Positions 19,178 to 24,040 of a DNA stretch of 24,040 nucleotides are shown piece after piece. Source of the stretch: a virus. The stretch is from the IMG/VR virus record IMGVR_UViG_3300001242_000090, positions 1 through 24,040 of that record. One strand, written 5' to 3'. Below the pieces are notes generated by a model that searched no databases, was not told where the DNA came from, and saw nothing but the letters and a program-made list of their open reading frames with translations. Both the position numbers and the translations under genes were made by a program. How positions within the stretch are numbered: position 1 is the stretch's first letter; every line of letters starts with the position of its first letter.

Positions 19178-20462
19178 ATATGGTTCGGCAGCGGACCGGG
19201 CAAAAGCAGCGGCCGCAGTAGCCGGACCGGGAGGTGGGGGCGGGACGATGTTCCAGAATATCCCGCAAGGAACTCAATTTTACAGCCCTGAGGAGGGCAA
19301 AGCCACACTCAGAATTCTACCTTATGTAGTCAGCGACCCGAAGCATCCGGATGGTGAAATGGCCCCGGCCGGCGATATCTGGTACAAGCGTCCATTCAAG
19401 CGCTTCCGGCAGATCGGCCTCGACAAGAAGCCCTACATCAGCCCGAAGTCAATCGGCAAACCATGTCCCATAATAGAGTATTATTCCGCCGCCAAGGCCG
19501 ATCCCTCGATCCCCGATAAGGAAGCGGATCGAGCCAAGCCGCAGGACATGGTCATGTATAATGTGCAGGTATTGGACCCCAAGACCAAAAAATGGTCAGA
19601 TCCAATGTTCTGGTTCTTCTCGTACGCCTGCTTTGAAAAGCCATTCAAGAAAGAGTTGATGGACCCCGACAATGAGGAATATCTGACCTTCATGGATCTG
19701 GAAGGTGGATTTGATATCCGGGTTCGCTGGGAGAAGGAGTCTTTTGCCGGCCATGATTTCCTGGCTGCTGGAAACATTTCATTCATTGAGCGGGATGATC
19801 TTCCGGAAGAAATATTGGATGAAGTGATCAATCTGGATGAAGTTCTTGTTGTCAAATCTTACAAGGAGCTGCAGAATATCTTCCTTGAGATTGATGAGGA
19901 AGAGGATGACAAGGATGACAAGGATGATGACCAGCCGGAAGAAAAGCCGGCCCGGAGAAAGAAATCAGCAGATGCCGAAGAGGAGCCGGAAGAGAAACCA
20001 GCTAGGGGTCGCCGGCAAAAATCAGAACCCGAGCCGGAGGAAGATGAAGAAAAACCGGCCAGACGGACCAGGGCGAGCAAACGGGAAGAGCCTGAGGAAG
20101 AACCAGAACCGGAAAGGCCTGCACGCCGGGGCCGCAAGGTTGAGCCGGAAGATGAATGCCCGCATGGTTTCGTCTTTGGGGATGATTTTGATACCAAGGG
20201 GAAATGCACCAAGTGCAAGGTCTTTGACTCTTGCGAAGCGGAGTTCGATTCTCAAAGCAAACCGGCTGAAAAGCGGTCAGAAAAGGAGAGTAAATCAACT
20301 GCCGGTGCCGGCCGGAAGGGGAAAGCAAAGGTCGATGATGAAGATGAATGTCCGAGCGGCCATAAATTCGGTACCGATTGCGACAATAAACCAGAATGTA
20401 ATGATTGCCCGAAATGGGATGCTTGCATGGACCGCCAGGAGGAAATGGAAGCCGGAAATTAA
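19152..20462 (+). CDS. gp32-like single-stranded DNA-binding protein with acidic tail and Cys motifs
   Basis: The 436-residue protein begins with a basic, Ala/Gly-rich arm, then a region with ATLRILPYVVSD, GKPCPIIEYY and DPMFWFFSYACFEKPF that resembles phage T4 gp32-type SSB cores. The second half is a long tail of repeated acidic and PARR units (EEKPARR, EPERPARRGR). Two similar Cys modules close it: CPHGFVFGDDFD...CTKCKVFDSC and CPSGHKFGTDCD...CNDCPKWDAC. It should coat ssDNA and recruit partners through its tail. ATG 19152 follows AAGGAGGTAAGTACAG. The tail is unusually long for this family. A terminator follows at 20489. Confidence 0.8.
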   Translation: MARKETKRKYGSAADRAKAAAAVAGPGGGGGTMFQNIPQGTQFYSPEEGKATLRILPYVVSDPKHPDGEMAPAGDIWYKRPFKRFRQIGLDKKPYISPKSIGKPCPIIEYYSAAKADPSIPDKEADRAKPQDMVMYNVQVLDPKTKKWSDPMFWFFSYACFEKPFKKELMDPDNEEYLTFMDLEGGFDIRVRWEKESFAGHDFLAAGNISFIERDDLPEEILDEVINLDEVLVVKSYKELQNIFLEIDEEEDDKDDKDDDQPEEKPARRKKSADAEEEPEEKPARGRRQKSEPEPEEDEEKPARRTRASKREEPEEEPEPERPARRGRKVEPEDECPHGFVFGDDFDTKGKCTKCKVFDSCEAEFDSQSKPAEKRSEKESKSTAGAGRKGKAKVDDEDECPSGHKFGTDCDNKPECNDCPKWDACMDRQEEMEAGN

Positions 20463-20488
20463 CCGTTAACTTCAACAATCGGTAATAG

Positions 20489-20524
20489 AAAAGGGGCAGG
20501 GGAATTAACCTCTTGCCCCTTTTT
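20489..20524 (+). terminator. Rho-independent terminator after SSB gene
   Basis: AAAAGGGGCA (20489-20498) pairs with TGCCCCTTTT (20514-20523), a 10-bp stem with a 15-base loop, ending in a T-run. It lies 27 bases after the SSB stop. Confidence 0.85.
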
Positions 20525-20541
20525 AAATAGGAATTCAAGTC

Positions 20542-20871
20542 ATGGCAGATAAAAAAATAAAACTCAATATTGGCAAACCAATCATTATTTCCGCTTCCGT
20601 TTCAAAAGAGCAATTGGAAATATTGGATCTTCTTTCCCTTCATCATCAGACTACCCGCTCTGCCATGTTCGCTAAACTCATAATTGATCATTCTGATATT
20701 GATGCTTCAATCCGGGCAATTGCAGAAAGAGTTGTAGCCAATTATTGTGAAACAAATGTCAATTTTGATGACTTTTTAAGGTCTGCCGGCATTTGGTTGG
20801 AACAGAAGAAAATATCTCAATACTATATTGAACGAATCATCCAAGAGGTCAGGAATCGTTATGCGGCGTAA
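20542..20871 (+). CDS. Ribbon-helix-helix-like small protein
   Basis: The N-terminal part, KPIIISASVSKEQLEILDLLS then HHQTTRSAMFAKLIIDH, has the strand-helix-turn-helix spacing of Arc/MetJ-type DNA-binding proteins. The C-terminal half is helical without known motifs. At 109 residues it is longer than a minimal ribbon-helix-helix protein. It is the first gene after the terminator and overlaps recA by 11 bases, so it may be a regulator co-transcribed with it. DNA binding is inferred. Confidence 0.55.
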   Translation: MADKKIKLNIGKPIIISASVSKEQLEILDLLSLHHQTTRSAMFAKLIIDHSDIDASIRAIAERVVANYCETNVNFDDFLRSAGIWLEQKKISQYYIERIIQEVRNRYAA

Positions 20872-21991
20872 TTCACCAAACGAAGGATACATCGAAGCAA
20901 TCAAGGAAAATCTTGAAGAAGAAGTCCCGGTCCCGGAGAAATATGATGGGGATATCTCCAGGGTGATTTCCACCGGGTCGACTCTTCTTGATTTGGAAAT
21001 AATGGGCAAGCGGGTACGGGGCGGCGGGATTCCCGGTGGAATATTGGTGGAAATCTATGGCCCCAATTCAGGTGGGAAAACCGTTTTGATGTCGGAGATT
21101 GCCGGCGGTATCCAGCGCCAGAAAGGGAAGGTCAAGTTTTTTGATGCGGAAGCCCGCCTGAGCAAAAAGTTTGCCGAGATATTTGATTTTACCGTTGATG
21201 ATTGCGAGTTCGGGGTACCAAATCAGGTAGCCGATGTCTTCTTGCCCCTTATGACCTGGAACCCCGATGGCCCGCCTTGTATCGGCCAGTATAATCGCCG
21301 TCAGAAGAAATGCCGGGAGTGCGGGGATTCGGATACCTGCTCTGATTTTGACCTCGATAATCGACCAATTAACGGCGTATTCATCGATTCCTTTGCCCAA
21401 CTCTGCGGAGAATTGGAGAAGGGCGATGAGGAAATCGATAAGCGGGGATCTGCCAGGGCAAAGGAGTTCAGCCAATGGATGAGGAAACTTGCCCCGAAGA
21501 TTACGGCAAATAAATGGTTGATTGTCGGCAGCAATCAGATCCGGGATAATCAAAAAGCCAAGACCGATTTTGACCCGAAATACGTAACCCCTGGTGGTAA
21601 TGCTGTTCCGCATGCCGCTTCCCTTCGTTTGGAGATTTCCCCTGCAGCCAGGCTCCGGGATGAAAAGACAATCAATGGCAAAAAGGTATATGTCGAGTAT
21701 GGTCATTGCTCCAAAGTCAAAATCATCAAAAATACAGTTTCTGGTCAGAAGGGTTCGGCGGAGATACAGATTGTAGTTGACTACGGCATCGATGATATTA
21801 CGGCCAATCTCCAATACCTGAAAAAGTTTACTCCAGGCTCAAAATACTGGACCGGGGATAATAGTCTGGAAGATGCCATTGAAATGATTGAGCAGGATGG
21901 TCTTGAATTGGAACTGAAAGAAGCGGTCATTGATTTGTGGGAAGAGATCCAAGATAAATTCAAGAAGGATCGGAAGCCGAAAAGGAGATAA
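20861..21991 (+). CDS. recA: RecA-like recombinase with Cys-rich insertion
   Basis: A RecA core shows STGSTLLDLEIMG, GGGIPGGILVEIYGPNSGGKT (Walker A at 67-74), FFDAEARL (the catalytic Glu position), Walker B VFIDS near 173-177 and the DNA-binding loop region IVGSNQIRDN, followed by TPGGNAVPHAASLRLEI. Between about residues 135 and 165 is an insertion with C140, C151, C154 and C160, a likely zinc site absent from bacterial RecA. ATG 20861 is chosen with AGGA upstream; a longer TTG-started frame lies inside the previous gene. At 376 residues the length is near bacterial RecA. It drives strand exchange with the SSB and UvsY-like protein. Confidence 0.9.
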   Translation: MRRNSPNEGYIEAIKENLEEEVPVPEKYDGDISRVISTGSTLLDLEIMGKRVRGGGIPGGILVEIYGPNSGGKTVLMSEIAGGIQRQKGKVKFFDAEARLSKKFAEIFDFTVDDCEFGVPNQVADVFLPLMTWNPDGPPCIGQYNRRQKKCRECGDSDTCSDFDLDNRPINGVFIDSFAQLCGELEKGDEEIDKRGSARAKEFSQWMRKLAPKITANKWLIVGSNQIRDNQKAKTDFDPKYVTPGGNAVPHAASLRLEISPAARLRDEKTINGKKVYVEYGHCSKVKIIKNTVSGQKGSAEIQIVVDYGIDDITANLQYLKKFTPGSKYWTGDNSLEDAIEMIEQDGLELELKEAVIDLWEEIQDKFKKDRKPKRR

Positions 21992-21992
21992 T

Positions 21993-22205
21993 ATGTCAAA
22001 GAAAATTGACTTCGAAATCCAATTCCTAAAAGAGATTGAGAAGTGCCGGAGAAAAGTCGATGCCTGTTCCGCCAATGGGATAATTGCCAAGGACTATGTT
22101 TTCAGTTTAAATGACATAATAATCCGGGCCGAGATCGCCAGCAAAGAAAGACACCATGAATCGATGTTATCCCTCTTCAATGAAATGAAAGCCCTCCGAT
22201 CATGA
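21993..22205 (+). CDS. Small helical protein, unknown
   Basis: The 70-residue product is mostly charged helix (FLKEIEKCRRKVDACSANG, then RAEIASKERHHESML). ATG 21993 follows AAAAGGAGATAAT. No family recognised. It lies directly behind recA in the same unit. Confidence 0.55.
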   Translation: MSKKIDFEIQFLKEIEKCRRKVDACSANGIIAKDYVFSLNDIIIRAEIASKERHHESMLSLFNEMKALRS

Positions 22206-22226
22206 AATATTAATGGAGAAATTATT

Positions 22227-22445
22227 ATGAGCAGTATAGTTAGCATTTTACATTCTCTTGATTTTATTTGCCCCCATTGTGAAGAATATAATGAAATATC
22301 TGATATTGAAGTCTCGGTAATAATCCACGGAACTGATTCTGGCCGACGGAAAGACGAATGCGTATTTAACCATGAATGTGAAAGTTGTAAGGGAAAATTT
22401 AAAATTACTCCTCATATGGATATTGGTGTAGAAAAAATAAAATGA
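22227..22445 (+). CDS. Small zinc-ribbon-like protein
   Basis: Two Cys pairs, CPHC (residues 15-18) and CESC (51-54), separated by a strand-rich segment, make a zinc ribbon likely in this 72-residue product. It starts with ATG after ATGGAGAAATTATT and overlaps the exonuclease gene by four bases (ATGA). Function unknown; zinc ribbons often mediate nucleic-acid or protein contacts. Confidence 0.6.
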   Translation: MSSIVSILHSLDFICPHCEEYNEISDIEVSVIIHGTDSGRRKDECVFNHECESCKGKFKITPHMDIGVEKIK

Positions 22446-23272
22446 AATACCTTGCTTTTGATGTCAATTTCTTTTGTTGGCGGGGATTCCACTCAACCGG
22501 CAATATGCAATACAATGGAGTCGGGACCGGAGCTATTCAATCCTTCCTGACGGCCATCTATTTCCATTGTAAAAAGTTTGGTATTTCATCCCCACTCTTT
22601 TGTTTTGATTCCCGCAAGAACTACCGGAAAGAAATATTCCCCGGGTATAAACATAGACCGCCTGCCAGCCATAAAGAAAAACTGGAACGGAACGAAATAG
22701 TCAAGCAGATAAGTACAATCAGAACCCTTGTCCTGCCGACTATGGGATTCAAAAATATCTGCCAACAAACTGGAATTGAAGCGGATGATATTATGGCCAG
22801 GCTGGTCCGAGATAATCCCCACCAAGTAATCGTCCTGACCGGAGACGAGGATCTTTTGCAATTGGTCGATCAATGTACTTGGTATTCGCCAACGACAAAA
22901 ACTTTAATGAATGAAAAAACCTTCCGGAAGAAATACGGCATTGCCCCAAGAGATTGGCGGATTGTCAAGGCCCTGGCTGGTTGCTCTTCCGATAAGATTC
23001 CCGGCATTAGTATGGTCGGGGAGAAAACGGTTTTGAAATACCTGAACGGAACCCTCAATAAAGATACAATTGTCAGCATGGTTATTGATGATGAAAAGCG
23101 AGCCATGAAAAAGAAAAATGGCATCCTCGTTAATTTACCATTCCCGAAAACGCAATCGGTTGAGATCCAGAAGGATGAATTCAGCCCGGAAGGGTTTGGG
23201 GCTATCTGCGATCTGTTTGGCCTGGAGAAGTTGGCGGAGAAAGTCGATGATTGGGAGATGATGTTTAAATAA
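22442..23272 (+). CDS. 5'-3' exonuclease / flap endonuclease
   Basis: The 276-residue protein has the acidic metal residues of the FEN/T5 D15 family: D7 (FDVNFF), D56 (FCFDS), E113/D115/D116 (GIEADDIMARL), D135/D137 (LTGDEDLLQLV) and D184 in CSSDKIPGISMVGEKTVLKYL, the helix-hairpin-helix region. It removes RNA primers and flaps during lagging-strand synthesis. It overlaps the zinc-ribbon gene by ATGA and completes the phage replication set. Length is typical for phage members. Confidence 0.92.
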   Translation: MKYLAFDVNFFCWRGFHSTGNMQYNGVGTGAIQSFLTAIYFHCKKFGISSPLFCFDSRKNYRKEIFPGYKHRPPASHKEKLERNEIVKQISTIRTLVLPTMGFKNICQQTGIEADDIMARLVRDNPHQVIVLTGDEDLLQLVDQCTWYSPTTKTLMNEKTFRKKYGIAPRDWRIVKALAGCSSDKIPGISMVGEKTVLKYLNGTLNKDTIVSMVIDDEKRAMKKKNGILVNLPFPKTQSVEIQKDEFSPEGFGAICDLFGLEKLAEKVDDWEMMFK

Positions 23273-23283
23273 AAGGGGAAATT

Positions 23284-23535
23284 ATGAGGGATAAATCTTT
23301 TTATCGTATAGTTATATCGCATCGAGCCGCTGTAAAAGCACTTGAAGAAATTAATTGCGCTCTGACGGGAAATGAAAGGCCAAATTTTTATGGATATGGC
23401 TATGCCGATTATAAAGAAATTGGTGGATATGATCCCAGTATTAGAAATATGGCCGATGATATCAGAAGTTTGGTAAAAGAAGTAGAAGAATATCGAAAAT
23501 TAAAAGAGGCATTAATCCCACTTTTTAAAAGATGA
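23284..23535 (+). CDS. Small protein, unknown
   Basis: The 83-residue product has a helical N-terminus (RIVISHRAAVKALEEINCAL), a Tyr/Gly-rich middle (NFYGYGYADYKEIGGYD) and a charged C-terminal helix. ATG 23284 follows AAGGGGAAATT. It overlaps endonuclease VII by four bases (ATGA). No family recognised. Confidence 0.55.
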   Translation: MRDKSFYRIVISHRAAVKALEEINCALTGNERPNFYGYGYADYKEIGGYDPSIRNMADDIRSLVKEVEEYRKLKEALIPLFKR

Positions 23536-24011
23536 TCAAGCAACTCAAACATTCGGAACTCCCGCAACTTCGCAACGATATTCTTCTTGACCAAGATGGC
23601 CGGTGCCCCATCTGCCGAAGACAAATAAATGAATATGAAATTTGCTTGGATCATGAGCACAAAAAGAAAGTAAAAGGGACTGGCCAGATCCGGGGGGTTC
23701 TTTGTCGGGCCTGTAATACCTTCTTGGGGAAAATGGAAAATAATTGCCGGCGATATGGAATTAGCCGAATGCGTCTGCCAAACTTCTTATCAAGGACGGC
23801 CGATTACCTGCGGGAAGACCACAAACCATTTATTCACCCAAGCGAAAAAGAAAAGTCCCCAAAATTGATGAAATCTTCGTATAATAGTCTGAAAGCAAAT
23901 TATTCCGGGAAAGCAAAATTTCCTGAGTATCCAAAGTCGGGAATATTGACGGTTAAATTAAAAAGCCTTTTCCGGGAGTATGGGATCAGGCCAAAATTTT
24001 ACGGGAAATAA
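23532..24011 (+). CDS. Recombination endonuclease VII
   Basis: The fold signature of the His-Me finger nuclease is clear: CPIC (C25, C28), LDHEHKKKVKG (D40, H41, H43), IRGVLCRACNTFLG (C58, C61, N62). T4 endonuclease VII-type enzymes resolve Holliday junctions and branched DNA before packaging. The 159-residue length matches. It overlaps the preceding gene by ATGA and ends one base before the next ATG. A TATAAT in GTATAATAG at about 23880-23888 lies within the gene and might be a further promoter-like element. Confidence 0.92.
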   Translation: MIKQLKHSELPQLRNDILLDQDGRCPICRRQINEYEICLDHEHKKKVKGTGQIRGVLCRACNTFLGKMENNCRRYGISRMRLPNFLSRTADYLREDHKPFIHPSEKEKSPKLMKSSYNSLKANYSGKAKFPEYPKSGILTVKLKSLFREYGIRPKFYGK

Positions 24012-24012
24012 A

Positions 24013-24040
24013 ATGAACAGAAGACAATTCATAAAAACAT
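24013..24040 (+). CDS. Start of a further gene (3' partial)
   Basis: ATG 24013 opens a frame (MNRRQFIKT) that runs off the window, one base after the endonuclease VII stop and with GGGAAATAAA upstream. Too short to identify. Confidence 0.4.

Noticed and set aside
19837-20469. Second long frame (210 codons) inside the SSB gene
   Set aside because: It is a shifted reading of the repetitive acidic/PARR tail; Arg/Lys-rich and without a start signal or family.
20828-20860. Longer RecA start at TTG 20828
   Set aside because: It lies inside the preceding gene and lacks a ribosome binding site; ATG 20861 has AGGA at normal spacing.
21068-21814. 248-codon frame on the - strand of recA
   Set aside because: Complementary shadow of a clear RecA gene, no start signal and opposite to every other gene.
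1-24040. CRISPR array, insertion sequence, integrase or attachment site
   Set aside because: I saw no regularly spaced direct repeats, transposase or integrase motifs, or terminal inverted repeats in the window.

Overview
This window looks like part of the early (replication and nucleotide metabolism) region of a tailed bacteriophage. All genes lie on the + strand. Most are packed with ATGA-type overlaps or short gaps with AGGAG-like ribosome binding sites. No capsid, tail or lysis gene is present, and nothing in the sequence identifies the host.

Layout. 1-1337: the end of a replisome-organizer-like gene and a DnaC-type helicase loader. 1338-2158: about 820 bases with no convincing protein gene. 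It holds a promoter-like repeat, a folded RNA candidate, a tRNA-like RNA with an oversized insert, a second folded RNA candidate and a terminator. 2160-4445: small proteins, two MazG-like nucleotide pyrophosphohydrolase candidates and the flavin-dependent thymidylate synthase ThyX. 4449-5981: a DnaB-like helicase. 5993-9925: QueD, QueE, a basic DNA-binding-type protein, a DUF6884-like protein, QueC and a phosphoribosyltransferase-FolE fusion. 9922-11829: a DpdA-like DNA transglycosylase inside a cluster of short paralogous ORFs that begin MKIYLA or similar. 11762-17971: sliding clamp, a DNA polymerase III alpha gene broken in two by a split intein with a free-standing GIY-YIG endonuclease between the halves, a small Cys protein and a clamp loader. 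17972-18393: a second promoter-like repeat and two more tRNA-like RNAs. 18394-24040: a UvsY-like protein, small membrane protein, gp32-like SSB, ribbon-helix-helix candidate, RecA, small proteins, 5'-3' exonuclease, endonuclease VII and the start of a further gene.

How the genes fit together. The phage encodes much of its own replisome (helicase, loader, alpha subunit, clamp, clamp loader, SSB, RecA, flap exonuclease, Holliday-junction nuclease) and tunes the dNTP pool (ThyX, MazG-like). FolE, QueD, QueE and QueC together make preQ0 from GTP, and the DpdA-like enzyme is expected to place a 7-deazaguanine in phage DNA, which typically protects against host restriction.

The most unusual signal is at 9922-11829. 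dpdA and at least four of the five surrounding short ORFs share an N-terminal module (MKIYLA ... RLLSY), and dpdA plus four of them carry a simple repeat (C7, G8, GA9, C9, G8) between the start codon and the RLLSY motif. In this sequence dpdA and three short ORFs are out of frame across the repeat and become coherent with a change of one repeat unit, while one short ORF is in frame. This looks like a slippage-switched (phase-variable) DNA-modification locus. The fractured dnaE and the odd tRNA-like RNAs behind a shared promoter repeat are the next most interesting features.
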